Shown: positions 32,008 to 40,563 of the stretch, one piece after another | Layout: every line of letters starts with the position of its first letter | Position numbering within the stretch: position 1 is the stretch's first letter | Assembly (NCBI RefSeq): GCF_004802635.2 | Contig: NZ_CP046052.1 | Span: 248,001 to 312,000, forward strand | Reading direction: 5' to 3' | Origin: Methylocystis heyeri | GTDB lineage: Bacteria; Pseudomonadota; Alphaproteobacteria; Rhizobiales; Beijerinckiaceae | DNA length: 64,000 nucleotides | The notes under the pieces: generated by a model | Seen by the model: only the letters and a program-made list of their open reading frames with translations | Databases searched by the model: none | What the model was told of the DNA's origin: nothing | Position numbers and translations under genes: made by a program

Positions 32008-32574
32008 ATGCAGGTTCCGCTCGATATTTCCTTCCAGAATTCAGAGCCTTCCGAGGAAATCCGCGCCGAAGTCGAACGGCAGGCCAAGCGCCTGGAAAAA
32101 TTCCACGGGCGCATAACCAGCTGCAACGTGACCGTCATCGCACCGCAATCGCGGCATCAGAAAGGCGGGATCTACAAAGTCGACATTCGGATCGCAATGC
32201 CCTCGCACCGGGACGTTTTCGTAACCAGATCGCACGAGGACGTACCCGAACATGAACATTACGCCGTCGCGATCAAGGACGCCTTCAGCGCCGCGCAGCG
32301 CCAGATCGAGGATACGGTTCGCGACATGCGCGGCGACGTGAAAAGCCACGAGGTCGAGGACCACGGCCGCATATCCAAGTTTTTTGCCGGCGAGGATTAC
32401 GGTTTCATCGAGACTTCCGATGGTCGAGAGGTCTATTTTCACCGCAACAGCGTTCTCGACGACGCGTTCGACCGCCTCGTGGTCGGTTCGCAGGTGAGGT
32501 TCGTCGAGGAAATCGGCGAGAAGGGGCCACAGGCGAGCACGGTTCGCGCCGTCGGAAAGCATCATTTGGATTAG
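32008..32574 (+). CDS. HPF/RaiA ribosome-associated domain fused to cold-shock domain
   Basis: 188 residues from ATG 32008 with GAGG upstream; earlier in-frame codons lie in non-coding sequence. Residues 1-105 resemble the HPF/RaiA fold (LDISFQNSEPSEEIRAEVERQAKRLEKFHGRI, then KVDIRIAMPS and AVAIKDAFSAAQRQIED). Residues 118-185 form a cold-shock domain: GRISKFFAGEDYGFIETSDGREVYFHRNSVL. Such fusions occur across alphaproteobacteria and are predicted to act on ribosomes or mRNA under stress. Divergent from the PGA hydrolase. Confidence 0.87.
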   Translation: MQVPLDISFQNSEPSEEIRAEVERQAKRLEKFHGRITSCNVTVIAPQSRHQKGGIYKVDIRIAMPSHRDVFVTRSHEDVPEHEHYAVAIKDAFSAAQRQIEDTVRDMRGDVKSHEVEDHGRISKFFAGEDYGFIETSDGREVYFHRNSVLDDAFDRLVVGSQVRFVEEIGEKGPQASTVRAVGKHHLD

Positions 32575-32628
32575 GGCGCCGGAAAAAATTCGAGGCCGAA
32601 GCTTCGGCTGCGCCTTCGGAGTGCGAAG

Positions 32629-33765
32629 ATGAGCGTTTTCGAAGCGCCCAGCGCAGGCAAGACCGTTCGCATCTTTCTTTGTGGGGATGTGATGATTGGC
32701 CGGGGCATAGACCAGATCCTCCCCCGGCCCTGTCCACCCTTGCTGCATGAGCCCTACCTCGCCTCGGCCATGGACTACGTCAAGCTGGCCGAACAGGCAT
32801 CCGGGCGGATAACGGCTCCGGTCGATCTCTCCTATCCCTGGGGCGCCTCGCTGGAAAAGCTTGAATCGAGGCGCCCGGATATTTGCATCGCAAACCTCGA
32901 GACCAGCGCGACGACCAGCGAGGATTACGAAGCAAAGGGCATCAATTACAGGGTAAGCCCGGCCAACGCAGCGTGCCTGCGCTCGCTCGGCGTCGATATT
33001 TGCGCGCTCGCGAACAACCATGTTCTCGACTGGGGGCAGGGGGGGCTTCTTGAAACCCTCGATACGCTCGAGAGATTGGGAATTCGGACGGCGGGCGCCG
33101 GACGCAATCTTAAGGAAGCGCAAGAACCGGCAGTCTTCCCGCTTCCCGGAAGAGGGAGGGCGGTCGTCTTCTCCTTCGCTCTGCCGAGCGGCGGAACGCC
33201 GCGACATTGGGAGGCGACTCGAGACAGGCCAGGGGTAAACTTTCTTCCCGATCTTTCCGGAGAAAGCCTCGACCATGCCTGCGATATCATAGGAGCTTCG
33301 CGCAAGCCTGATGATCTGGCCGTCGTCTCCCTCCACTGGGGACCGAATTGGAGCTACGAAGTCCCTGAGGAACAACGATTGTTTGCTCACGGATTGATGG
33401 ACCGGGCCGAAGTCCGGATCGTCCACGGCCATTCCTCGCATCATCCCAAGGCCATCGAAATCTACCGCGACCGCCTCATACTTTACGGATGCGGCGATTT
33501 CCTGAACGATTACGAGGGGATCGGGGGGGACGAGACTTATCGCGGCGATCTCTCGCTGATGTTCTTCGCCGACATCGACGCAGATAACGGCGAGCTCGTC
33601 GCCCTGGAGTTGGCGCCCTTGAAGGTCAGGCGGCTACGGCTAGAGGCAGCCTCACCCGAAGACGCAGAATGGATGGCGCAGAAGCTCGACAGTGAAAGCG
33701 TCCCGTTCGGCGTCCGGGTCAGGAAAATCGCTCGGGATTCGCTGAGGGCCGAGCCGGCTCTGTGA
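32629..33765 (+). CDS. CapA family protein (metallophosphatase fold)
   Basis: 378 residues, ATG with GGAG eight bases upstream. It matches the PGA_cap/CapA family: IFLCGDVMIGRGIDQ, CIANLETSAT, YRVSPANAACLRSLGVDICALANNHVLDWG, VVSLHWGPNW and VHGHSSHHPKAIE. These carry the Asp, Asn, His residues of a binuclear metal site. CapA is part of poly-gamma-glutamate synthesis in Bacillus, but solitary homologues are common and of unknown function. No capB or capC is nearby. There is no signal peptide. Confidence 0.88.
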   Translation: MSVFEAPSAGKTVRIFLCGDVMIGRGIDQILPRPCPPLLHEPYLASAMDYVKLAEQASGRITAPVDLSYPWGASLEKLESRRPDICIANLETSATTSEDYEAKGINYRVSPANAACLRSLGVDICALANNHVLDWGQGGLLETLDTLERLGIRTAGAGRNLKEAQEPAVFPLPGRGRAVVFSFALPSGGTPRHWEATRDRPGVNFLPDLSGESLDHACDIIGASRKPDDLAVVSLHWGPNWSYEVPEEQRLFAHGLMDRAEVRIVHGHSSHHPKAIEIYRDRLILYGCGDFLNDYEGIGGDETYRGDLSLMFFADIDADNGELVALELAPLKVRRLRLEAASPEDAEWMAQKLDSESVPFGVRVRKIARDSLRAEPAL

Positions 33766-33768
33766 TCC

Positions 33769-35199
33769 TTATCCTTTGATGCAGATCAGCGGGGCAAGAT
33801 AGGCGACCTTCCTGGCGAGCCCTGCGGCTTCGGCGCAATCGACGACCGCCCCGACATCCTTATATGCGCCGGGCGCTTCTTCGGCCACGCCGCGCATCGA
33901 GGGACTTCTCACCACGATGCCCTTTGCGCGCAGCTCGTCGACAATCTGGCGGCCGCTCCAGGCGCGGGTTGCGGCATGCCGGCTGAGGCGGCGTCCGGCG
34001 CCGTGGCAGGCGGAGGAAAAGGCGCGATCCTCGCTTTGTTCGACCCCTGCGAGAACATAAGAGCCCGCGCCCATGCTGCCGCCGATCAAAACGGGTTGTC
34101 CATATTGCCGGAAGGGCTCCGGCAGGCTCGCGCTGCCCGGGCCGAGAGCGCGCGTCGCCCCCTTTCGATGAACGAAGAGCGCGCGATCTTTTCCTCCAAT
34201 GCGATGGGTTTCCAGCTTGCAGGTGTTGTGAGAAACGTCGAACATCAGCGGAAGCTCGCTTTTCCCGAAAAACCGCGCAAAGACCTCCCGCGCGATGTGC
34301 CCGACGATCTCGCGATTGGCGAGCGCGCAATTGATCGCGGCGCGCATCGCGCCGAGGTAGCGCTGCCCCAGCTCGGAATTTATGGGAGCGCAGGCGAGCT
34401 CGCGGTCGGGCAGCGAAATGCCGAAGCTTTGGGCGGAGACCGCCATCTCGCGGAGAAATTCGGTTCCAATCTGATGGCCGAGACCGCGCGAGCCGCAGTG
34501 TATGGTCAGGACGCACTTGCCGCGCTCGAGACCGTAGGCCGCGGCTGTCGCTGGATCGAAGATGTGCTTTACCTCCTGAACCTCGAGATAATGATTGCCC
34601 GATCCGAGCGTTCCCATTTCGCGCCTTTGGCGCTCTTTGGCCCGTTCCGAGACCGCGGCGGGCTCGGCTCCTTCGATACATCCCCCTTCTTCTATTCCGA
34701 GGAGGTCTTTTGCGTTCCCGAAACCTTGCTCCAGCGCCCATCTCGCGCCACCGGTCAGCATGGCGTCCATGGCCGCGCGATCGAGGACGACCTCGCCTTC
34801 CGCGCCGACTCCGACAGGCACGAGCGCATAGAGCGCATCGGCCAGTTCTTCTTGGACTGAAAGGACTTCTTCGCGCGTGAGCGAGGTGAGATGGGTGCGG
34901 ACGCCGCACGAAATATCGAAGCCGACCCCGCCCGCCGAGACCACGCCGCCGGCCTGCGGATCGAAGGCCGCCACGCCGCCAATGGGAAATCCATAGCCCC
35001 AATGCGCGTCCGGCATGGCGTAGGACGCTTCGACGATCCCCGGAAGCATTGCGACATTGGTCGTTTGATCGAAGACCTTGTCGTCCATTTCCTCGAGCAG
35101 GTCTTCGCTCGCGTAAATGACGGCAGGGACGCGCATGGCGCCGAAAGGAGCGACGCGCCAAGCATTGTCTGAAAGCTTCTCGAAGCGACGGCGATCCAT
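33769..35199 (-). CDS. rtcB: RtcB RNA ligase
   Basis: 476 residues. Signature motifs include MPDAHWGYGFPIGGVAAFD, GGVGFDISCGVR (metal-binding Cys), GTLGSGNHYLEVQ, FDVSHNTCKLE, GGSMGAGSYVLAG and SACHGAGRRLSR, whose histidine is guanylylated. It joins RNA 3'-phosphate or 2',3'-cyclic phosphate ends to 5'-OH ends using GTP and Mn2+. The archease gene lies 35 bases upstream in the same direction, its usual cofactor. Repair of cleaved tRNA or rRNA is the likely role. Confidence 0.95.
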   Translation of the reverse strand: MDRRRFEKLSDNAWRVAPFGAMRVPAVIYASEDLLEEMDDKVFDQTTNVAMLPGIVEASYAMPDAHWGYGFPIGGVAAFDPQAGGVVSAGGVGFDISCGVRTHLTSLTREEVLSVQEELADALYALVPVGVGAEGEVVLDRAAMDAMLTGGARWALEQGFGNAKDLLGIEEGGCIEGAEPAAVSERAKERQRREMGTLGSGNHYLEVQEVKHIFDPATAAAYGLERGKCVLTIHCGSRGLGHQIGTEFLREMAVSAQSFGISLPDRELACAPINSELGQRYLGAMRAAINCALANREIVGHIAREVFARFFGKSELPLMFDVSHNTCKLETHRIGGKDRALFVHRKGATRALGPGSASLPEPFRQYGQPVLIGGSMGAGSYVLAGVEQSEDRAFSSACHGAGRRLSRHAATRAWSGRQIVDELRAKGIVVRSPSMRGVAEEAPGAYKDVGAVVDCAEAAGLARKVAYLAPLICIKG

Positions 35200-35234
35200 G
35201 GCGCAGCCCCCTTATCCGATAGCCGGACGCCCGA

Positions 35235-35702
35235 TCAGACGTCGATGACGCATTGGGCTCGCCACAATCCGGGGCGATCCTCGCGGACGGCAAGCTCGGT
35301 GAATGTCGCGCCTTTTACCTCCACTGCTGGAGCATGGCGCTCGCGAGAAATCTTCTCGCCGAAAGCGCGCGCCGCCAGCTTCGTTCCCGAGATCGAGACT
35401 TCGAAGGCCCCGAATATAATCCGACGCGTAGCGATCTCATATGTAACGGCGTTCAGCCAATCGACCAGCAGCAGGTCGAGCGCGGGCGCTTCCAGCGTAA
35501 TCTCGACCGGTTCCTCGAGGCGAATGTCGCGCGGATCGACCATGGCGGCGCACAGCGCCACCGCCGCCTGCTCGAACGCGATCGCGGGCGTAGCGCCAAG
35601 GCCGCGTATCCCCAGATCCGCGCCATGCGAGAAATGCTCCCAGCGTGGGGCGTCGGCGCGCGGCGCGGGTTCGCCGTCGCTCATGTCTACGCTTTCGCCC
35701 AT
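35235..35702 (-). CDS. archease
   Basis: 155 residues from ATG 35702. The core matches archease: WEHFSHGADLGIRGLGATPAIAFEQAAVALCAAMVD, LLLVDWLNAVTYE and a C-terminal VKGATFTELAV...WRAQCVIDV, with the Asp ligands that bind metal. Archease promotes guanylylation of RtcB, encoded next. The ATG lies nine bases after the upstream hydrolase stop, whose tail holds GAGGGA, so translation is coupled. A later ATG (35684) would also give a complete domain. Confidence 0.92.
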   Translation of the reverse strand: MGESVDMSDGEPAPRADAPRWEHFSHGADLGIRGLGATPAIAFEQAAVALCAAMVDPRDIRLEEPVEITLEAPALDLLLVDWLNAVTYEIATRRIIFGAFEVSISGTKLAARAFGEKISRERHAPAVEVKGATFTELAVREDRPGLWRAQCVIDV

Positions 35703-35712
35703 GATTTTTTTT

Positions 35713-36384
35713 TCATCCCTCGTCAAAGGCTTCGGTCGTCTTCTTGGATTGGCGGATATGTCGGAGAAACCAGTTGGCGGCGAGGTCCGCGACATTCTCA
35801 AGGGCGCCCGTCTCCTCGAAAAGATGCGTGGCTCCGGGGACGATTTCCAGACAGGCCTCGCAGCGCAGCCGCTGTAGCGCCTTGCGGTTGAGTTCTATGA
35901 CGGGGAAATCCAGCCCGCCCACGATGAGTAATGTCGGCGCGGCGACTTTTTCGAGTTCTGCGGCGGCGAGGTCGGGGCGGCCCCCGCGCGAAACCACCGC
36001 GGCGATCCGGCGTGGCTCCTGGGCTGCAGTCACGAGAGCTGCGGCCGCTCCTGTACTGGCGCCGAAAAGGCCGATGGGTAGACGGCGCAACTCCTCGCTT
36101 GCGGACGCCCAGTCGACCGCCTCCGCCAGGCGAGAGGCAAGCAAGGAAATATCGAAAACATTTTCCCTGTTTTCGGATTCCTCCATATTTAGGAGGTCGA
36201 ACAGCAAGGCGGCCAGACCCTCATCGGCCAACTTTCGGGCGACGAAATTATTGCGCGGACTATGGCGCGACGATCCGCTACCATGAGCGAAAATTATCAG
36301 CCCGATCGGCCGCGGAGGCAGAAAAAGGCTGCCATCCAACCCTTCTATCCCGACTGCGACGGCGCTGCGACGAAGATCGACCAT
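35713..36384 (-). CDS. alpha/beta hydrolase (dienelactone hydrolase-like)
   Basis: 223 residues with an alpha/beta hydrolase core: LIIFAHGSGSSRHSPRNNFVARKLADEGLAALLFDLL, nucleophile elbow GLFGASTGAAAAL (Ser in GASTG), PTLLIVGGLDFPV (acid region) and PGATHLFEETGALE (His). This group is often fused to phosphoribosyltransferase domains; here it stands alone. Substrate unknown. First gene of the hydrolase-archease-rtcB run, nine bases ahead of archease. Confidence 0.85.
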   Translation of the reverse strand: MVDLRRSAVAVGIEGLDGSLFLPPRPIGLIIFAHGSGSSRHSPRNNFVARKLADEGLAALLFDLLNMEESENRENVFDISLLASRLAEAVDWASASEELRRLPIGLFGASTGAAAALVTAAQEPRRIAAVVSRGGRPDLAAAELEKVAAPTLLIVGGLDFPVIELNRKALQRLRCEACLEIVPGATHLFEETGALENVADLAANWFLRHIRQSKKTTEAFDEG

Positions 36385-36401
36385 GATGGCCTCCGCGCTT
36401 C

Positions 36402-36490
36402 GACTGCGACTGTGTAGCGGCCAACCGGCGTGGGGTCGCCGACGCTATCTCGCCAATTGCTCCTATAAGTAGGGTTGTTTCCCGCGCCGT
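36402..36490 (-). pseudogene. decayed partial copy of the adjacent Mo-hydroxylase accessory gene
   Basis: Positions 36420-36458 match 37383-37421, the 5' part of the gene at 36641-37462, with about 35 of 39 bases identical. A flanking block GCGACTG(T/C)GTAG also matches (36406-36417 and 37362-37373), offset by a seven-base indel that breaks the frame. Translated, the copy reads GAIGEIASATPRRLA against CGIGEIASATARRLA in the intact gene. Similarity fades on both sides. It is best explained as a remnant of a tandem duplication. Confidence 0.55.
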
Positions 36491-36640
36491 CGCTGTTCTT
36501 GTCGCGCTCGGGATCGGGGCCTCGAAAAAAAGCCATGCGTCATCGGGCGTGAATGCGCATTACGCACGGTGGCGCGCTTTTTAAGCCTTCGGGAGAGCAG
36601 GAGCGCATTTTTATCGCGTCTGCTTTTGCGCCAACGCGCT

Positions 36641-37462
36641 TTAAAGCCAGTTCTCGAACTGGAGCGGGGTCCAACCTTCGAGCTCCGCTTCAATCGCGAA
36701 GGCGACGCCGCGGGCGATCAGCACGCTCCGCTCGCCCATGCCGGCGACCTGCCCGGCGTCGGACCGGCAGATCTCGGCGACGGCGGTTCCGTCCCGGACC
36801 GCCAATCCCTTGCGCGCCAATCCCTTGATGCGTCCCGCCACCGGCGAATAGACCGGAGCGTCGTCGATCTCGCCCAGCATGTCGCCCGCCCGCACGCAGG
36901 AGCCGATGGTCTGCCGGGCGCGAAAAACCCCACAGGCGCCCGCCAAAATCCTGGAGGTTTCCTCGACAGGGCTTTTGGGAAAGCGCGGCGGGGCGCCTTC
37001 GCGGACGATCGCGCCGGGATCGCGTCCCTCTGTCTGGATTGCGACGTGGCAGTCCCTTCCCACACTGAATTCGGGTCCGACGCCGATGGTGAACTCGGCG
37101 AGATTGAGAAGAGGCTCGGGCGGCGCTTCGCCGTCATCCGCCGTGGCCACGATGATGTCCCAGGGCCAGCGCTCGGTAACGTCGACAAAGCGCTGGGTGA
37201 GGATCGGGATGAATTCTCCAGTCTGTAGGCCGAGCAGGAACTCGGAGCTGGTGTCGGCGCGCCTTGCGCTGAAACCGTCCAGAGAAGCCTGAACATCGAA
37301 CCACGCGTCCGAAAAGCTCATCAAGCGCCTGAGCGTGGCCGGTGGCGTCTCCTGATGAATTGCGACTGCGTAGCCTTCGCCCGCCAACCGGCGCGCCGTC
37401 GCCGACGCTATCTCGCCGATTCCGCAGACAAGTATGGTCTTTTCCTGCGTCGTCATAGTCAT
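36641..37462 (-). CDS. selenium-dependent molybdenum hydroxylase system protein (EF2563/YqeB family)
   Basis: 273 residues. It begins with a Rossmann-like strand (TILVCGIGEIASATARRLAGEGYAVAIHQ), then IGVGPEFSVGRDCHVAIQTEGRDPGAIV and a C-terminal hinge with VRAGDMLGEIDDAPVYSPVAGRIKGLARKGLAV, resembling a barrel-sandwich fold. This is the layout of the EF2563 family, genetically linked to selenium-dependent molybdenum hydroxylases and MocA/XdhC genes. No molybdenum enzyme lies in this window. A broken partial copy of its 5' end is located just downstream. Confidence 0.82.
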   Translation of the reverse strand: MTMTTQEKTILVCGIGEIASATARRLAGEGYAVAIHQETPPATLRRLMSFSDAWFDVQASLDGFSARRADTSSEFLLGLQTGEFIPILTQRFVDVTERWPWDIIVATADDGEAPPEPLLNLAEFTIGVGPEFSVGRDCHVAIQTEGRDPGAIVREGAPPRFPKSPVEETSRILAGACGVFRARQTIGSCVRAGDMLGEIDDAPVYSPVAGRIKGLARKGLAVRDGTAVAEICRSDAGQVAGMGERSVLIARGVAFAIEAELEGWTPLQFENWL

Positions 37463-37592
37463 GGTATGAGCTTGGGTCAGGGCTGCAATGGATCACCCGG
37501 CCGGTGGATTGCGCCGGGTCGGCGCGGGCGCAGTTTTTGCGACAAAGCGCACGCATCTCAAGCAAGGCAAGCAAAATACGCGCCACAGATTT

Positions 37593-37628
37593 GGAGCGCA
37601 TTCGACTGTGTTTAAGCCGAACGCGCGC
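37593..37628. repeat. solitary A-type palindromic repeat
   Basis: GGAGCGCATTCGACTGTG followed by TTTAAGCCGAACGCGCGC, closely related to the A half of the composite repeats at 4063-4099, 14384-14420 and 15803-15839. No B half adjoins it. It abuts the stop of the esterase gene. Confidence 0.6.
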
Positions 37629-38302
37629 TAACGGTAGCGCGTGACCTGCAACCCGTCGCGCCGACCGATCGATTTCAACGAACGTTCGACGAGCGGCGCT
37701 ATTCCGGCGACGATCCTTCTGACGCCGAGCGCGTTGGGGTGCTCGTTGTCGCTTTTCATCAGCAAGGGGTTGCCGTAGACGCCCTGCAGAAAGAACGGAT
37801 AGAGCGGCGCGCCCCGCGCGCGCGCAAGAGCGGGATAGATCTCGTCGAAACCGACGACATATCTGGGTCCGTTCTTTGGCAACGACAGCATCCCGGCTAG
37901 GATGACGCGGGCGCCTTGCCCCCGGATGATGGCGATCATCGCGTCGAGGTTTCGGTAGACTTGCTGCGGCGGAACATGCTCCAGCATGTCATTGCCGCCA
38001 AATTCCACGATGACGAGATCGGGGTGATATTCCAGCGCGGTGGAAATGTTGGAAAGCGCTTCGCCGCTGGTCTCGCCGGGCGTGGAGCCGTTCCAGACGA
38101 CGACGTCATAGCCGTCTGCGATCAGTTTGCGTCTGAGCACGGAAGGGAAACCCTGCTCCTCCGGCAGTTCGAAACCCGAACTGAGGCTGTCGCCGAACAC
38201 CAGCACCTGCATCGGCTGCGCCAGCGCGGGAGAAGAAAGGATAGCATACAGCAACGCTGCAAGCGACAGTGCGCGGACGAAGGAACGACACTGGTCTCTC
38301 AT
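37628..38302 (-). CDS. exported arylesterase (SGNH/GDSL hydrolase, TesA-like)
   Basis: 224 residues from ATG 38302, with a signal peptide (to SPALAQ). SGNH blocks are complete: VLVFGDSLSSGF (nucleophile Ser), WNGSTPGETSGEAL (Gly), EFGGNDML (Asn) and the C-terminal DNEHPNALGV (Asp/His). It would hydrolyse thioesters or lysophospholipids/aryl esters in the periplasm, as TesA does. An ATG 12 codons upstream is possible but places charged residues ahead of the signal. Confidence 0.9.
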   Translation of the reverse strand: MRDQCRSFVRALSLAALLYAILSSPALAQPMQVLVFGDSLSSGFELPEEQGFPSVLRRKLIADGYDVVVWNGSTPGETSGEALSNISTALEYHPDLVIVEFGGNDMLEHVPPQQVYRNLDAMIAIIRGQGARVILAGMLSLPKNGPRYVVGFDEIYPALARARGAPLYPFFLQGVYGNPLLMKSDNEHPNALGVRRIVAGIAPLVERSLKSIGRRDGLQVTRYR

Positions 38303-38411
38303 GGGTCGGGTCCAAATGAATTTCCGCACTGCAGCCAATTTAGCGTGTCCGAAATCCGGGACCAGCCCTTGGCGGGGTGGTTCCCATTACTGCAAGCCGT
38401 CGGCGGCCGCG

Positions 38412-38900
38412 CTAAAAAATCCCCGCGTCCAGGCCCGCGGCCGCCCGCATCGCCATCTCCCGGCAATCGGCCAGAAATCCGTCGCGCCATTCGCCGCGGC
38501 AAATGAGGGGTTCCTGCATTTTTCGCCAGCGCAGTCCAGTCGCAATCGTCTCGACCGCGCGCCTCGTTCCGCCGCCGTCGCTCCCGGCGCGGACGCAAAG
38601 CGCGTAAGGCAGGCCCTGAGTGCGCTCCAGGCAGGGGTAATAGATGCGATCGAAAAAATCCTTCAGCGCTCCGCTCATATAGCCGAGGTTTTCGGGCGTC
38701 AGAAGAATGATCGCATCGGCGGCGACGACGTTTTCGGGATGGGTTTGGAAAGGCCCCAGAGCCTGGACCTCGAGCCCTTCGATTTGCAGCTCGCGGGCGC
38801 CCGCGGCCAGAGCATCGCGAAGACGCAGCGTGTTGGGGGACGGGGCGTGCGCGACGATGAGGAGTTTCTTGGGGGACGCTGCTTTCGTCGGATCGGCCAT
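38412..38900 (-). CDS. flavodoxin-fold NAD(P)H-dependent reductase
   Basis: 162 residues from ATG 38900. The order KKLLIVAHAPSPNTLRLRDAL (FMN phosphate loop), DAIILLTPENLGYMSGALKDFFDRIYYPCLE (typical of flavodoxin/NADPH-dependent FMN reductases) and LCVRAGSDGGGTRRAVETI supports a flavodoxin-like fold. Electron partner unknown. Isolated gene; 109 bases separate it from the esterase. Confidence 0.85.
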   Translation of the reverse strand: MADPTKAASPKKLLIVAHAPSPNTLRLRDALAAGARELQIEGLEVQALGPFQTHPENVVAADAIILLTPENLGYMSGALKDFFDRIYYPCLERTQGLPYALCVRAGSDGGGTRRAVETIATGLRWRKMQEPLICRGEWRDGFLADCREMAMRAAAGLDAGIF

Positions 38901-39062
38901 GAGGCCATTATAGCGCCGGGCGACCGAGGAAAGCCACGGCCGGCGAGAGAGACGGACGAGACCGGGGGGGCGCCGCACAAGCTATTGACAACGCCGCCCT
39001 CCGGAACGACGCTTCGAACGTCGCGGCGCTGTTTGTAACGACAACGGGAGCGAGCGGGCGTC

Positions 39063-40424
39063 ATGGGGTTATTCGGCCTGAAACCGCCGCGTCTCGCGGT
39101 CCTGCTTCCGGCGGGCGCCATGCTCGCCGTCGGCGTTGTTTTGGCGACTTTCTATTTTCACTCCCCGCACGCGACGCTGCGCATCACGACCGGGCCTGCC
39201 GGAGGCGCGGCGGAGCGCTTTATCGCCGCTTTCGTTTCGACCGCGGAAGCGGAGCATCCCCGCATTCGGTTTGAAACCGTCTCCGTGCCTAATCTGAAAG
39301 CGAGTTCCAAAGCGCTCGAAGACGGGCAGGTGAGCATCGCCGTTGTGCGAAGCGACGTCGCGCCCCCCATCAACGGCCAGTCTCTGGTGATTTTGCGGCG
39401 CGACGTCGTAGCCGTCGTTCTGCCGCCCGGCTCGCCGATAAAGAGCTTCGGCCAGCTTGCAGGCAAGACCGTCGCCGTTCCGCTCGGCCCCGTGCAGGCG
39501 GAAAACGCCCACGCCCTCGACCTGATATTGAGCTATTTCAATGTTTCTCCGGAGACGGTGAAGCGCGTCTTTCTTCCCTTTTCGGAAATTGGGCTGGCGA
39601 TCCGCGAAAAGCGCGCAGTGGCGGTTCTCGCGGTCGGACCCATTGGGCCAGGGCAGATTGTGGAGACCGTCGCCGCCGTCGCCAAGGCCACGAAGGGGAC
39701 GCCGGAAATCCTCGGCCTCGATGAGAATGAGGCGATAGCCAAGCGCTTCCCCGGCCTCGAGGATATCGACATTCCCAAGGGCGCCTTCAAAGGGCGACCG
39801 GCCACTCCCGACGACGACATCAAGGGCGTCGCGGTCACCTACCGTTTCGCCGTGCCCACCAGAATGCTCAACGCGGTCGCCGGAGCGCTGGCCCGCTCCA
39901 TACTCAAGACCAAGGGCAAGCTGATGGCGCTCACGCCGCTGGCCGCGGAAATCGAGGCGCCTGATCCTGACGAAAAAAACCCGATCCTGCCGATCCACCC
40001 CGGCGTCGCGGCCTATTTGTCTAGCGGGGACCAGAGCTTTCTCGACGAGTTGCAGACCTATCTATACGCCATCGGCATTCCTCTCAGTCTGCTCGGATCG
40101 CTCATCGCGGTTCTCTGGGGCCTGTTCACCAACAGGCGGCTGGCGAAAGACCAGGAGAGAGTCTTTCGCCTTCTCATGCTCGCCGACGAAGCCCCGAAAG
40201 CGAACGCCGACGAACTCGCGTCGCTGGAGCGCGAGTTTCGTTCTTCCGTTTCCGCCTGCGTCAGCAATCTGCTCGAAGACAGCGGGAAAGGGGATCATGC
40301 GCCGGTTTCGCTCGCGATCGAACACGCGCGGCGCGCCATCGAAAATCGGAAGACCGTGCTGGCGGAGGCCGCGGCGAGAGCGCATGCCGACGAGAAGGCC
40401 GCAATCTCCGCTGCGGCCGATTAG
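39063..40424 (+). CDS. TAXI-family solute-binding protein, membrane-anchored at both ends
   Basis: 453 residues. An N-terminal hydrophobic segment (LAVLLPAGAMLAVGVVLATFYF) precedes a TAXI-type periplasmic binding domain (TLRITTGPAGGAAERFIAAFVS, VSIAVVRSDVAPP, LAGKTVAVPLGPVQAENAHALDLIL). About residue 340 a second transmembrane helix (IGIPLSLLGSLIAVLWGLFT) is followed by a cytoplasmic helical tail of about 90 residues. TRAP transporter membrane subunits are not encoded nearby, and the tail suggests a sensory or scaffold role rather than ordinary transport. Start supported by GGGAG upstream. Confidence 0.85.
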   Translation: MGLFGLKPPRLAVLLPAGAMLAVGVVLATFYFHSPHATLRITTGPAGGAAERFIAAFVSTAEAEHPRIRFETVSVPNLKASSKALEDGQVSIAVVRSDVAPPINGQSLVILRRDVVAVVLPPGSPIKSFGQLAGKTVAVPLGPVQAENAHALDLILSYFNVSPETVKRVFLPFSEIGLAIREKRAVAVLAVGPIGPGQIVETVAAVAKATKGTPEILGLDENEAIAKRFPGLEDIDIPKGAFKGRPATPDDDIKGVAVTYRFAVPTRMLNAVAGALARSILKTKGKLMALTPLAAEIEAPDPDEKNPILPIHPGVAAYLSSGDQSFLDELQTYLYAIGIPLSLLGSLIAVLWGLFTNRRLAKDQERVFRLLMLADEAPKANADELASLEREFRSSVSACVSNLLEDSGKGDHAPVSLAIEHARRAIENRKTVLAEAAARAHADEKAAISAAAD

Positions 40425-40563
40425 ATCGATCGTCGAAGACCGCCGCCACAGGAACAATAATCGCCACGGGGATTGCTTGTGCGCGGCTGTCCGCCTCATG
40501 GACGGCCGCTTGACCGCCTTCTCGCCGGCTCCAGTTACCGGGCGGGCGGAGAGGAATGCGGGC

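Noticed and set aside
33860-35293. 477-codon minus-strand frame overlapping rtcB in another frame
   Set aside because: Arg-rich translation without motifs; rtcB in the alternate frame has the full RtcB signature.
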